A stretch of 64,000 nt of DNA from Euglena gracilis. Taxonomy: Eukaryota; Euglenida; Euglenophyceae; Euglenales. Below, in pieces: positions 19,961-30,453 of the stretch. Location: the NCBI GenBank assembly GCA_039621445.1, contig CP154956.1, forward strand, positions 53,120,806 to 53,184,805, written 5' to 3'. The position numbers were made by a program, and so were the translations under genes. The notes beneath the pieces were generated by a model. That model ran no database searches. It was not told where the DNA came from and worked only from the letters and a program-made list of their open reading frames with translations. Numbering within the stretch: position 1 is the first letter of the stretch; each line of letters begins with the position of its first letter.

Positions 19961-20707
19961 ATGAACCCGGAAAACGACGCCACCATGGTGGACCCCGAGC
20001 CCATGGCCGAGGAACAGTTCTGGCCATGGCTGGGGGGAGGGGAGACTGATCAGGGAAGTGAGAGCGAGTCGGACCCCGGAAGGGGAGATGACCTCTCACT
20101 TTCCCCGGGGGATGCCGAAGCACCTTTTCTAGGAGAAAATTGCCAGGCAGCCCCAATGTATGGGGAGGATAGATGTCCGTGGTGGCATACACCTGACCCA
20201 TACACCAGGGACCAACCCAGGGGGGGTATCGACCGCGGGGGAGGGGTCCGGGGTTCCAGCCTCATGGCCTCAAACTCTAGGGGTCAATACGCTCCCACAA
20301 ATATGTTACTGCACAGGCTAATGGATTTCACACACCAGTACGTGGTGCCTGAAATCCAAGAGGCGGAGGATCCACACGTGAGAGTGTTTGAGGTGCCATA
20401 TGAACCATGGAGAGCGGAAGAATGGCCCCATCGTGTGGATCCTGATGGCTGGGTGCCAATCCTTTTTCCTCCAACTATCCCGGATTGGGTGCCAAGGGAG
20501 GAAATGGATAGGTGGCAGTACCATTGGAGATATGTGCGGGGATATTGGCTGGAGAAAGCTTATATGTACCCAGCACATATTGAACTCGTTGGAGTTCGGG
20601 GGGTGCGTGTACGAGAACAAACGTGGAGAAGTTTGAGAGAGGATATGTATCTCCTCGTTTGGAACGAGGAGAGACCACTGATAAACGGTTTCCCTGAGGA
20701 GTATTAA
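19961..20707 (+). CDS. Gypsy 3' ORF, uncharacterised Trp-rich acidic protein
   Basis: A 248-residue frame starting MNPENDATMVDPEPMAEEQ, located after pol in the position env occupies in retroviruses. It has no signal peptide or hydrophobic membrane segment, so it is not an obvious envelope. The N-terminal half is acidic and low-complexity. The C-terminal half is rich in Trp, Tyr and Arg (WRAEEWPHRVDPDGW, WQYHWRYVRGYW). The ATG is immediately preceded by CTTCCCTTGTCCCAG, a good 3' splice acceptor, suggesting expression from a spliced subgenomic RNA. The frame extends upstream to 19790 over the end of pol but that part is probably not coding. No family is recognised. Confidence 0.55.
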   Translation: MNPENDATMVDPEPMAEEQFWPWLGGGETDQGSESESDPGRGDDLSLSPGDAEAPFLGENCQAAPMYGEDRCPWWHTPDPYTRDQPRGGIDRGGGVRGSSLMASNSRGQYAPTNMLLHRLMDFTHQYVVPEIQEAEDPHVRVFEVPYEPWRAEEWPHRVDPDGWVPILFPPTIPDWVPREEMDRWQYHWRYVRGYWLEKAYMYPAHIELVGVRGVRVREQTWRSLREDMYLLVWNEERPLINGFPEEY

Positions 20708-20762
20708 AGGACAGACTCGAGGAAACCGGGTGTGGGTTGTTTATTTTTCATTCCAGGTTGGT

Positions 20763-21250
20763 ATGTCTCCCAACGGTGACAAGGACAAGGGCCTGTCACC
20801 GTCAAATCGTCCTCCATTACCAGAATTGAGGGCACACCCAAGTCAGCCTTCCCTCCTTATGTACCAAGTGAAGAACAGAAGGAGGAGCAAAAGGCGGAGG
20901 CGGCAGCAAGCAGTCCCCCGGTGGAAGACCGGGGGTGCTACAAGTGCGGCGCCACAGACCACAAGAAGAAGCGTTGTCCCCTCAGGGAGGAGGGGAAGCG
21001 CGACGCGCAGACGCAAACAAAGAAGCTGAAGCCGGAGACCGGGACGGGGGACAACCCACATAAACCCCCAACGCCGCAGCCGCCTGTACGAGGCAAGGGT
21101 AAGGGTGGCTGGAGTGGAAGCGGCAAGGGCAAGGGCAAGGGCAAGGGGTTTGGACGCGGTATGGGCAAGGGGTACGGCAAGGGCAAGGGGGGACCAACGT
21201 GGACGTGGTGCCCGGGGCAGTGGGTCTGCGAGGAGTGGGGGTATTACTGA
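20763..21250 (+). CDS. Gypsy second 3' ORF with CCHC zinc knuckle and GK-rich tail
   Basis: ATG 20763 (MSPNGDKDKGLSPSN...) lies seven bases after TTTTTCATTCCAG, a strong splice-acceptor-like sequence. Its own frame becomes an Arg-rich run ending at 21029. The -1 frame, open from 20780 to TGA 21250, reads as a better protein: an acidic linker (PSEEQKEEQKAEAAASS), a zinc knuckle CYKCGATDHKKKRC (C-x2-C-x4-H-x4-C), then GKGKGKGKGFGRG repeats. The knuckle plus GK tail mirrors the nucleocapsid end of Gag and suggests a duplicated RNA-binding module. Expression would need a frameshift or a splice acceptor near 20823 (CCTCCATTACCAG). Confidence 0.5.
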
Positions 21251-21423
21251 CCCAAAAACCGGAGAAATATCCCACTTTGTGGGATAGTGTACCCCAGGAC
21301 TGCTAGGAGGGGCAACGTTTTTTTTATTGACAAGGTCCACCCAATCTTCTTCACCTGGGTCGAGGTGAAGTGGGGAGGGGGGTTTACGAAAGTGGGATTT
21401 GAGCGTGTCCGACTAAGGGTCGC

Positions 21424-21434
21424 AAGGGAGGGGG
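21424..21434 (+). promoter_or_regulatory. Polypurine tract
   Basis: AAGGGAGGGGG abuts the 3' LTR TG. This is the expected position and composition for the RNase H-resistant primer of plus-strand DNA synthesis. Confidence 0.8.
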
Positions 21435-24400
21435 TGTTGGCTGTTTGGACAGCCATGCTCCGGCCTAAAAGTGGCTCCGGAAGTGAAAGTTGGGAAATGG
21501 CTGAGTGACGCCCTAAATTGAATATCTTTGGATAGCGATCTGAAAGGCGCATCCAATGATATGGGGGGCTGGCTGTGGAATTTCAGTTTTCCAGGTGCCA
21601 TCCGCCACAAATTAAGAGATCCCAACTGGGTAAGAAAGGAGCCCATGGACGCGCGGAGCAAATCCCCCCCAATTGGAAGGGAGTCCAACACACAAACAAA
21701 CAGAAATGGACTCAGGGTATATGGTTCAGCCATAGACCCTAGCCATGAGGGTTGGGATTTTGCCCAAAGGTGACTGTGGATTGACAGTGGGTTGGACAGG
21801 TTGGCCACAAGGGTCTAGAGGTTCAAGGCCTCTAGACTAGCTTTTTCCTCACAAACACCCCCTGAAGGCCTTCAGTGTAGCTGGGAGTCCTGATGGGAGG
21901 TTTTGAGGGGAGGTTTTGGACGTCCACAGGGCTTGGACCTGTGGATTGTTCAGAAACTCACCCTGGAAAGCACAAGGGAGGTTTGGAGGGGAGGTTTTGG
22001 ACGTCCACAGGGTTTAGACCTGTGGATTGTTCAGAAACTCGCCCTGATAAGCAAATGGGGGCTAGGCTGCCTCCTCCACGCCCTAAATGTGACCATTTAG
22101 CAGAATGGTTGCATGAGATGGGGTGGAAAATGCTTTGTGTTTTTTGCAGGTGCAATTTACAAATGGGGCTAGTCTCGGCATGGAATTGCCGGACCCGAAG
22201 TCCAGTGGACAGAATTTCAAAGATTTGCAAGATCTATGGGACCCAAACGGTGGTGAATTATACTGAATTTGCAGTGCTGCCCGTATCGAATGGTGGACCA
22301 AGGAATCTCAGGAGCTTGCCAGTGGGATGACCGATCCAAAACCTTTTTCTGAGGCGTGGTAATGGCAACAATCCACTCCCAGATTGGGTTTTCAGAATGT
22401 TTTTATTCTCCCCTGGCCCTGAAGAGTTCAGCCTCGGGCAGGGAGGGGGGAGCCAGCCTTGGGGCAATTCCTCCCGGGGGCTGCCATGGGGTATTTCTTC
22501 CCCTGAACTCCCGTTTCTGGAGGTGTGCGAGCCAGAACGGGGGGGGGAATCAGATTATTTTTGTTTGCGAACCCCGGCCCTCATCCTGAGCATGATTTGG
22601 CAGAACCGTGCTGGGGGGGGGGGGGCTGATCAAGGGATATTTTATCTTCCCTCAACCAAAGTTGGCTGTGCCTTTTGGGAATACACTCAGGAATTTCGGA
22701 GAATTATTTGCTGCCGAGGGTTATTTTTATCAAGGCTGTCCAAGGTTCACATGGTCATGGGACCAGCGACCGTTGGAAGCAACGGACAGCCAGGGTATGT
22801 GGCTGGTCCAAATTTTGCAGCGAGCTCCACAGCTTTCTGCGGTTGTGGACCCAACCCTGGCTGGGCTGAACCGAGACCCCAGTTCCAGAAGGAGTGCCCA
22901 TTTTTTATGACGGAGACTTTTGGTTTCTTTCCCCACCAGGTTCAGGCTGTCGGCCAACACCTGGGGGGGGGGGATGTATAAAACCCTGAATTCAGGCTGT
23001 TTCGTGCCGAATCCAGGGGTGACAGACCAATTATATTTTCCCAACCCTGAAGTTTGGCTGGCTGGCCGAATTCGGGGGGGGGGGAACAACATTAAATTCC
23101 CCCACCACAGATTTACGGCTGTGGACCGATAATCTGGCTTTTTGGGGGGACAGGAATAATGGTTATTTTTTCCCCCCTCCTCCTGAAACCTGGGCTGGTG
23201 GTCAGGTCGGGGGGGGGGAGGAATGTCAATCCCTCCCCAGCAGAAATGCGGCTGGAAGTAGGCCGAATTCTGGGCTGGGGGGGGGGGGGCAGCCGGTCAG
23301 ACCTTTCATGTTAAAAATCTTTTCCCCCCGACCTGGGTTGGCCAGGCCGAAGGCAGGTCGGGGGGGGGGTCAGGCTGGGACTTTTTTATACTCTTTTCCC
23401 CCTGACCTGAGCTGGCTGATGGCAGGTCGGGGGGGGGTCTGATTGGGCAGACTTTTATAAAACTCCTTTCCCCCTGACCTGGGCTGGCCGAGGGCCAAAG
23501 GCAGGTCGGCGGGGGAGGGGGGGGGGCTTGGGCAGAATTTCCCATGTTCTTTTCCCCCTGACCTGAGCCGATGACAGGTCGGGGGGGGGGTCAGGCTGGG
23601 CAGACTTTTTAATACTTTTTTCTCCTAACCTGGGCTGACCGATGGCCGAGCCAAAGGCAGGTCGGGGATCCGGCTGGACAAATTTTCCCCCCTGACCTGA
23701 GCTGGCCGATGACAGGTCGAGGGGGGGGGGTCAGGCTGAGCAGCAGAAAATACAGCTTTTTTTCGGCCCAGCCAGTTGAGTTTCCAGATGACTGACCCGG
23801 GTCGTCATGGAGCCAATGGCCGATGTCATTTACAGTCATCTGGCATGTTCAGATGGGCCAGGTGAGGATGTTTTAATGGATTCTTTTTACGGTTCACCCA
23901 GCAGATTTGGAGTCGTTTGGGTTGTTTTTTCGTTTGGGCAGCTCTTTTTGTCTCTCTTCCTCCCCGAACCTGGGTCAGATAATGGCAGGCTGGGGGGGGG
24001 GGGGGCAGCAATAATACCCAGAACCACCGATTTGGGCTGTGGCTGGTGCATTTTTACCTCCACCAGGTTTACGGTTGTTCGGAACCGAAAACCCTGGGGG
24101 GGGGGCAGGAATTTTATCAATCATAATGAGAATGGCTGTGGCTGTGGCAGTGACAGTTTATTTTCTCAGTTTCTTTTCCCAGGTTTTTTTCAGGCTTTTT
24201 TTATGGTTTGTTTGTGCAGAATTTTCAGATTCTTCACATCAAAAATTAATTAAATTCAGAGTTTCTCCCCGGGGTTTTTTCTCCTGTTTTCAGACAGGGA
24301 GAAGAGCCAGAATTTCGAGAAGAAATTTTAAGGATTTTCCACAGTCGGTTGGCATGAAAAGTAATCCTCCTCTCGACCATTTCGGGCTGGGTCAGCCCTC

Positions 24401-25188
24401 AATGGGGGGGGGGGGGCTGAGAGAGAAATATTTACCCAGAATATTTCAGCCCAAAACATAAACACCCCAGCCAGTTCGGTGACAAAAGCCCAGAACTGGG
24501 GGGGGAGCCCCTCTCAGAAAACAGAATGGTTCCAATCCCCAACCTGATTTTTGGCTGTTTAGAGCCGAAATCGGGAGGGGGGGTCAGAATGGATTATTTG
24601 CCCCCCTGATTCAGGCTCATTCGGAGCCGAAGTTCGGGGGGGGGGCAGAATACAGAATTTAAAAAACACGTTGTCCCCTCTGCAGGGTCTTCCTCGTCCG
24701 TATTCTTTCATTTTCCCATCTGCCCATCTTCAACCTACGCAAACAATTCACACTTGTACATGCCAAATCATCAATTGACATTTGTGTGCTGTGCTGTTCA
24801 AGAAGAACGTTTGGTGTGGTTTGCCGCGCACAAGCATGCACACAGCGGGGAATCAGGGAGGGGAAAAGCAAGTAGGGAGTCCACGGGCCGAGGTCAGGGA
24901 AATTCCAGGTTTTACCCCGTTCTTAGCAACAGCCCAAAACACTCCGGGGGGTGGACCTGAGCCCACCCACCCCCTGCATTCGGTGTGTCCGGTTCCCCTC
25001 GAGGGGGCCGGGCAGGGTGGGGCGTGTGCCGAGACCACGGGAACTGGAGCCCTCCGGGTTGCGGGGGGGGACAGTCCCCGGGGGGGATCGGGGGAAAACC
25101 TGCCGACGCACCCAGGAGTGGCTGACGGCCACGGAAATATTGAAAATCGATCCTACGCCGGGGACCCCGAGGACGGGTTCCGCGGACA
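21435..25188 (+). repeat. 3' LTR (3,754 bp)
   Basis: Direct repeat of 7054-11075 with the same TGTTGG start and GCGGACA end. It lacks the segment of about 283 bp found at 9548-9830 of the 5' LTR, replaced by TTTCGTTT, and has about eight extra bases (around CCGAGGAC) near its end. The remaining text is almost identical. The downstream flank is CAAG, duplicating the upstream flank. Confidence 0.92.
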
Positions 25189-25192
25189 CAAG

Positions 25193-25780
25193 GCCACTGG
25201 GGCCATCATCATTCTCATCAAGGCCACTGGGGCCATCGAATATCAGAAGGGGAGAACCCCCAGAAGCTAAAAGACTGTCCCCCAGCAGGGGATTTAAATA
25301 TATTATCCCAGTGGCAGGCTCAGGAGGATGCCCCAGAAGGGGCTATGGAGGACAAGGGGGCAACCCCCCCTCAAGTTTATTCTTCAGTGCCCATGGCAGG
25401 GGCAAGTCAAAACAAGGGGGAGACCCAAAGAGGGGCCCCTATGGTATGTCATTTGACAACACCAACAACAAAGTGGAGGATCAGAGAGCCTGTGAGCAGA
25501 GCATGCACATCCCCCCAACCACCTTTGCAGAATGCTCAATTCACACCAGGGGTGCAATGTCCAACACCCCCCACCCAGCACCCAGAAAATCATCTAGTTG
25601 GGAAAATACACTCCATGGAGTAAAAATGGGGAGACACCCCCCTGTACCAAAGACTTCAGAAAAGTCTAAAATGGCGGACAAAAAATGTCCCCCCAGCAAC
25701 ATGTCAATTGATAAAAAATGGAATTCAACCCCCCTGAGTGAATCCCCCAAAATTGTCCACCCACCCAAAACCCAGAGCCA
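25193..25780 (+). pseudogene. Element A ORF1 3' part and ORF1-RT linker
   Basis: Removing the Gypsy element and one CAAG copy puts this stretch in frame with 6380-7053. The RPLGP repeat (GGCCACTGGGGCC) continues on both sides of the insertion, confirming one gene. It goes on through Gly/Arg-rich text (GSGGCPRRGYGGQGG), then Lys/Pro/Ser-rich text leading to RT in another frame. The 3' limit of ORF1 is not clear. Confidence 0.5.
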
Positions 25781-27125
25781 ACCTGGACCTGAACCAGGCA
25801 GAAAAAATCCTGTTGGATTACGAAAAAACTGTGGCAGTGAAACGAGTTTGGGACTCAAAAACCCAGCATTTGATCCCATGGTTTTGAATTTCAAAACCAG
25901 AAGGGGGAACAACCAAGTGGAGAATGATCAGCGACTGCAGAGAAATAAATCAGCAGTTTCAAGTAAAACCTTTCAAGCTGGATCATATCCAGCACATTTT
26001 TCCAGTTTTGGAAAAAGGCCACTGGGCAGCAAAAATAGACCTAAAGGATGCCTATTTTCATATTCCATTAGGTCCAGGCCTAAGGCCATTTTTAAGGCAT
26101 CAGGTGGGGGGGGCAGACCTGGGAATTTCAAACAGGCTGCTTTGGGCTAAATGTAATGCCCCAAATTTTCATGTCAGTGATGAAAACGTTCGAAAAGCTG
26201 TGGAGAAAAAGAGGCATCCAGGTGTTTATTTACCTGGACGACATTTTGCTGGTGGCCCCCACCCAAAACACATTGCAAAATCACCTGAACAGAGTTGTCA
26301 AAGATTTGCTGGATTCTGGGTTCAAAATCAATAAAAAAAGTCCACCCTCCAGCCCACACAAGTGGTAACCCATCTGGGTTTTCAACTGAACTTCCAGGAA
26401 GGAAAGCTACAGGTGCCCCCCCTGAAAGTCAAAACCATAAAAAAGGAGCTGGGAAAAATCGTGAAAAAAGATTACATGTCAAAAAGGCAGTTGGCTGCCA
26501 TTTTGGGCCAAATAAGATGCAACCTAATGGCCCTGCCCTTTTTAAGGGCTTTTACAGACACCCTAGCAAATTTTTTGGTGGCAAAGTTCACAGCCCCCTG
26601 GGACTCAAAACACCACATTTCCCAGGAAATCAAAGCCCAATTAAGGGAATAAAAATTCTGCTGGACACCTGGGGAGGCAGAACCTTCCCCCAAAATGCAA
26701 CCAGAATGTTGCACTCAGACAGCAGCACCCATGCCTGGGGGGGGCTGGACATCCACACAGGAGAAATTGTGCAGGAATTTTGGAGAAAAGACTCCATTTT
26801 GCACATCAATGTAAAGGAGCTCAGTGCAGCAATCAGCACTGTGAAAAGTTTGAGCAAACCTGGGGAAACCGTTTCCTTGTCAGTAGACAACCAGGTAATT
26901 TACTTTTTCCTAACAAAAGGTGGGGGCAGAAAGGACCCCTTCAACAAAATGCTAAGACCATTTTTCAAGTGGTGCATGGAGCACCAAGTAAACATCCAAG
27001 TCAACTGGGTGCCTTCAAAGGAATGCCTAGCAGACCCCATCAGCAGGTGGGAAATGGACAGGGGGGATTATTCTTTAGACCCCCAACTTTTCAATGGCTC
27101 AGACAGCAGTTCAAAGATTTCATAA
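25781..27125 (+). pseudogene. Element A reverse transcriptase-RNase H, disrupted
   Basis: Homologous to the intact 596-residue protein of element E. It starts near AEKILLDYEKT, then HLIPWF followed by an in-frame TGA, then KPEGG and SDCREINQQF, DLKDAYFHIP, a frameshift at a G run near 26106, IQVFIYLDDILLV with catalytic YLDD (about 26222-26250), and HLGFQLNF in another frame. RNase H follows from 26650 (LHSDSSTHAWGG, NVKELSAA, SVDNQV, LADPISRW) with the D-E-D-D residues present. At least one nonsense codon and several frameshifts lie between motifs, so no full enzyme can be made. Confidence 0.7.
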
Positions 27126-27568
27126 ATCTGGAAACAGATTTATTTGCCTCCCCAGGCAACAATAACCTGCCCAAATTTGTGGCCAGGTGGCCCCATTGGG
27201 AAGCCACAGCGGTAAATGCATTAAAATGTCCACTGGACAACATGGGGGATCTTTATGCAAACCCCCCCTGGTCAATAATTCAAAATTTTTTACCCAGGTT
27301 GAAAATTTTTCCCCAGACCAAAGTTTTGATGGTCACCCCCTACTGGGATTCAGCCACATGGTGGCCCCAATTAATAAAAATGAAAGTACCAGGGACCCCC
27401 TGCCTGAAAATCACCCCCTACAGCGGTATGTTCACCAATTGCAGGGGGGAACAAATGCCACCCCCCAGGTGGCCCCTGCTTTGCATGATTTGCTCAGGCA
27501 AATTTTGGAGGGGAAACAAATTCAGTTTAAAACCATTGAAGATTTCCTGGGGAGAAACCCCAGTTTAA
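27113..27568 (+). pseudogene. Element A DNA adenine-methyltransferase-like domain
   Basis: DLFASPGNNNLPKFVARW, then a catalytic-type LYANPPWSII, then VLMVTPYWDSATWWPQLI form the domain that follows RNase H in many DIRS elements and resembles Dam-type N6-adenine methyltransferases (NPPW as motif IV). It sits in the frame of 26780-27568, shifted from RNase H. Its 3' end overlaps the recombinase start at 27358 by about 210 nt in another frame. Activity is doubtful because RNase H and methyltransferase are no longer in one frame. Confidence 0.65.
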
Positions 27569-28681
27569 AGCGTTATCAGAGTACTTTTGCACTTCTGTGG
27601 GTAAGTTTGGAACAAATGGGGGTCCCCCCCACAGAAGCCACCACTGACCAAGTGGCGGACGCTTTAATACAATTATTCCAATTTTCCAAGGCCCAAGCCC
27701 GTAATGCCTATAGTGCAATGCTTTTGATTCCTGGGTTTGGTGGGCTGAGATTCCACACTCTGTTAACCCCCTACAAGAGGCTTTGGAACCAAAACTTGGA
27801 GAAGTATGGGGCATTTTGGGATCCACTCCCAATCCTCCTGGGGCTGGAAAAGGCGCCTATGCCCACTGATATTTGTACATTGCGTACACAACTGATTTTT
27901 TGTTCACACATCCTCTGTTTATACCGATCCTCAGATTTGGCACAAGTCAAACGAACCACCAGTGTGTTGGGTAGGGCACCCTACATCAAGATTAAGCGTA
28001 AAGGACAAAAATTCCACAAATGGGAAAGGGTGGTGTCCATTCCCCAATGTCCCCAAATAAGCACATTTCATTTAATGATGTGCTATATTGCTGCAACACG
28101 TTTATTCGTCAGACCTGGGGGCCCCCTACTGATTTCATTAAAACCCCCCTTCAGGGCCATAAGTGCAGACACTGTAGCTTCCATCACAAAAGATTTTTTG
28201 GCCAAGCATGGGGTGACCCCCCAGGTGTGGGGGGCCCACTCCACCAGAGGAGCCGGGGTCGGTTTACTCAAAAAATTGGGCCTTTCTGCCCAAAGAAGTT
28301 TGCGAAATTGGCCAGTGGAGGGGGGTGGAGGCTCTTACAGCCCACTATCAACGACTTGGTGCCCAAGGTGCCCTGGAACATGCCCTGGCCCCCCTAATTT
28401 CAGTGCACAATCTGGCCTCACAGGGGCAAAGTGCGGAGCCCGAGGTGTCTCGTACTCCCTCGAGTAAAAACGACAAGGGAGGAAGGGACACCGAGGGCGA
28501 AGCACAAAGGCCTTGTGAGCCCGATCCCCCCACCCGTAAAAGAAAATTTGTCTTCAAACGCCCTCGGTCAGAGAGTGGGGGCCAGGGGGGGGGGGGGAGG
28601 GGGGGACACCCCCCAGGGGCAAGAAGTCACGTCGCCCAGTCGGAGCAGCATCGTCAGCCAACTCCGGCGAGGCGGCACTAA
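27358..28681 (+). pseudogene. Element A tyrosine recombinase, one frameshift before the catalytic Tyr
   Basis: Starts at ATG 27358 (MVAPINKNEST); the same MVAPIN start is conserved in B and E. Recombinase landmarks are LYRSSDLAQVKRT (first Arg), KGQKFHKWERVVS, and WGAHSTRGAGV (H-x-x-R). Near 28290 the frame shifts, and the GQW...TAHYQRLGA box with the nucleophilic Tyr lies in the frame that continues to 28681. That frame runs through the ICR and encodes a tail with PPTRKRKFVFKRPRS, a nuclear-localisation-like basic cluster. The enzyme would cut and integrate circular DIRS DNA. One indel separates the box I/II and Tyr parts. Confidence 0.72.
28414..28519 (+). repeat. Element A internal complementary region (ICR)
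   Basis: GGCCTCACAGGGGCAAAGTG... to GGTGTCT is the reverse complement of A's outer left end (6098-6133). TCGTACTCCCTCGAG... to CCTTGTGAG is the reverse complement of its outer right end (28748-28817). The two halves meet at the joined-ends sequence expected of a circular intermediate. It overlaps the 3' coding end of the recombinase. Confidence 0.85.
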
Positions 28682-28751
28682 GCGGGACCTCCTTACCCAG
28701 CGCACCCAAACAATCCAAACAACACCGCCGGCGAGCAAGGCATGGCCTCAC
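28655..28751 (-). repeat. Element A right inverted terminal repeat
   Basis: Reverse complement of the left ITR at 6125-6226, from CAGCCAACTCCGGCGA to GGCATGGCCTCAC. Followed by the outer right terminus to 28817. Confidence 0.85.
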
Positions 28752-28876
28752 AAGGTCTTTGTGCTTCGCCCTCGGTGTCCCTTCCTCCCTTGTCGTTTTT
28801 ACTCGAGGGAGTACGAGTTAGGCCTTTCCCCTTTAGTGCTGCGATTTTGCTGGAGTTGGCTGTTATTAATCGCCCT

Positions 28877-29762
28877 ATGGCAGAAGTACTGGTGCAGTTC
28901 ATCTCGGCGGCAGACCCTGGGGGGATACAATCACTGAGCGATGGTGTTTTCCTGTCGAAGGGAGCTGCCGTTTCCCTTTTGGGCGCTTCAAAAGAAAGTG
29001 TCGCAGGTTCGTGGCGAAGGCTCTTGTGGTACTCCCAATGGACTACGACACGGTGCGCGGTGGCGGTGGAACAACTGAGCAGAGAAGCGATGGTGGCGGC
29101 CTCGGCCATACCCTACAACGAAGCGTGGCTCTTCTCGCTGGCCCTCGCGTGCGAGGTCGAGATGAGGCCGTCGTTTTAGCTGTCCTACAAGCAGGCCGCG
29201 GTGGCCTTCAAGCTCTGTAAGACTTGGCGCCGTGCAGCGGGAATGGTGAAATTCCCCGCCGAAGCTGGAGAACCCTGGAGATGCTGGGATGACGTTGGAC
29301 GCGACCGGCCACGCGGCCGGACGGACGAACGAGGACGAGGCGGAAGAAGAGGAAGAGGAACCCCTGGAGTGGGAAGAGGCCCGCCAGAGCCTGCCGGCGG
29401 ACCTGGTGAATGTCCTGCTCCGCCAACAGGCGGGCTCCCTGAGTCGGGAAATCCGTTCCCTTTTCGAACGGCTGCCCAAATTCGAGGGGCTCAAGGAGCG
29501 ACCAGAGGTGAACAACCACAGACAAGATGCAGGCTTCAAGGTGGACAAGCTGCTGCGGAGCAGACAAAAAAGAATTTTGAATTTGCTGAGAATGTATGCA
29601 TTGATCCATGAAGGGGTACAAGCTGAAAAGGTGGTGCTGAGCCAGCAGTTCTTCTACTTGTTGTTGGAACTGGACAGGTGGTTGGTGGAGGAACGCAAGA
29701 AGGCAAGCCTCCACATTCAGTGGAACAGAAGGAGCAGAAGCTGTTCAGTACCGAGGATCTGA
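28877..29762 (+). pseudogene. Element B ORF1 (Gag-like, class shared with E), broken
   Basis: ATG 28877 gives MAEVLVQFISAADPGG..., co-linear with E's ORF1: SREAMVAASAIPYNEAWLF against THEVAMVSSQVGDYRSSF-type text, then an in-frame TAG at 29177 in the middle of a conserved segment, then KQAAVAFKL, a frame change near 29285, an acidic EEEEEEPLEWEE run, and QQFFYLLLELDRWLVEERKK matching E's LFFAVAELEQTLLRERKK. These shared blocks identify the gene. It lacks zinc fingers. The function is inferred from position (DIRS ORF1, nucleic-acid or particle protein). Confidence 0.6.
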
Positions 29763-30453
29763 AGATTCAACAAGAGGTGGAGAAGATCAACAAGGCCAAA
29801 GGTGGCTTCTTCCACTCTGAAGTTTTTTACAATGCTTCCCCCTCCACCACTGGCCATTCCCAGCAGGGAATGACATGTATTTTACTTTCCCCAAGGTGGA
29901 GGATTCAAGTTGAAGAAGTATTGAAAAGGAAAAGGAGGAAGGCCAAGCTTTGGAGATGGACATGGAAGAGGGGGCTGGAAGAAAGGAGGAAAAGGCAAAG
30001 GCAGAGGTAAGCCCTGCCCAGATGCATCAGCAGCCTCGGGGAAGGGGAAAACCCCAGAACCCCACCTGCTCAGCACCCACAGTGGGCTGCAGCAGGACCC
30101 AAGTGGCAGGACCCACGGGGGCCTGGCCAAACAACCCAGGCCCAAGGGATCCCAGGTCTGTGCACACACAGCAGACATGCACCCCCCCCCCCATCATTCC
30201 AGTGGAGGACAGGGTGCATCTAACAGAAGTGGCCTGGGGGGGACACACCCCTACCCCAGAGATTGAAGCTCTGCCTATCCTGGTCGGGAGAACATGCCAG
30301 CCCACACCATGTCAAAGTTGATCAGGGAGGGGATCACCCCCCAGTGGCATCATCTGTGACTGGCATAAAGGGCTCGAATTGGGAGCAAGCCCAAAATTTG
30401 TTTGGGAAGAATATCAAAAATCTGGGGCTATAAAAAAAGGTGGAATCAGATGG
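29763..30453 (+). other. Element B ORF1 tail and ORF1-RT linker, decayed
   Basis: Corresponds to the Gly/Lys-rich end of ORF1 and the start of ORF2 in element E, but only fragments remain: Lys/Arg-rich text near 29900-30010 and Pro/Gln-rich text to 30320. The part upstream of 30454 is present once only in the window, because the tandem duplication begins at 30454. Confidence 0.45.

Larger units (their letters stand above)
7054..25188 (+). mobile_element. Complete Ty3/Gypsy chromovirus carrying a DNA methyltransferase
   Basis: An 18,135-bp element with long terminal repeats (7054-11075 and 21435-25188), TG...CA ends, a 4-bp target duplication CAAG (7050-7053 and 25189-25192), a TGG-starting PBS next to the 5' LTR and a purine tract next to the 3' LTR. 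Internal genes in order: a leader ORF, gag, pol (methyltransferase-PR-RT-RH-IN-chromodomain) and two 3' ORFs. The LTRs differ at few positions apart from one indel of about 280 bp, so insertion is recent. It sits in ORF1 of element A and is the innermost insertion in the nest. Gag and pol are uninterrupted except for the single TAG between them, so it may be mobile. Confidence 0.92.
6098..28817 (+). mobile_element. Element A: DIRS-like element, interrupted by the Gypsy chromovirus
   Basis: The outer left edge is ACACCTCGGGCTCC at 6098 and the outer right edge is CTCGAGGGAGTACGAG ending at 28817. The ITRs are 6125-6226 and 28655-28751. The ICR at 28414-28519 is complementary to the left edge in its first third and to the right edge in the rest, the layout expected of DIRS elements. 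Net length without the Gypsy insertion is about 4.6 kb. Gene order is ORF1 (Gly/His/Gln-rich), RT, RNase H, methyltransferase, tyrosine recombinase. An in-frame TGA in RT and several frameshifts make it non-autonomous. There is no target duplication, as expected for YR elements. Confidence 0.8.
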
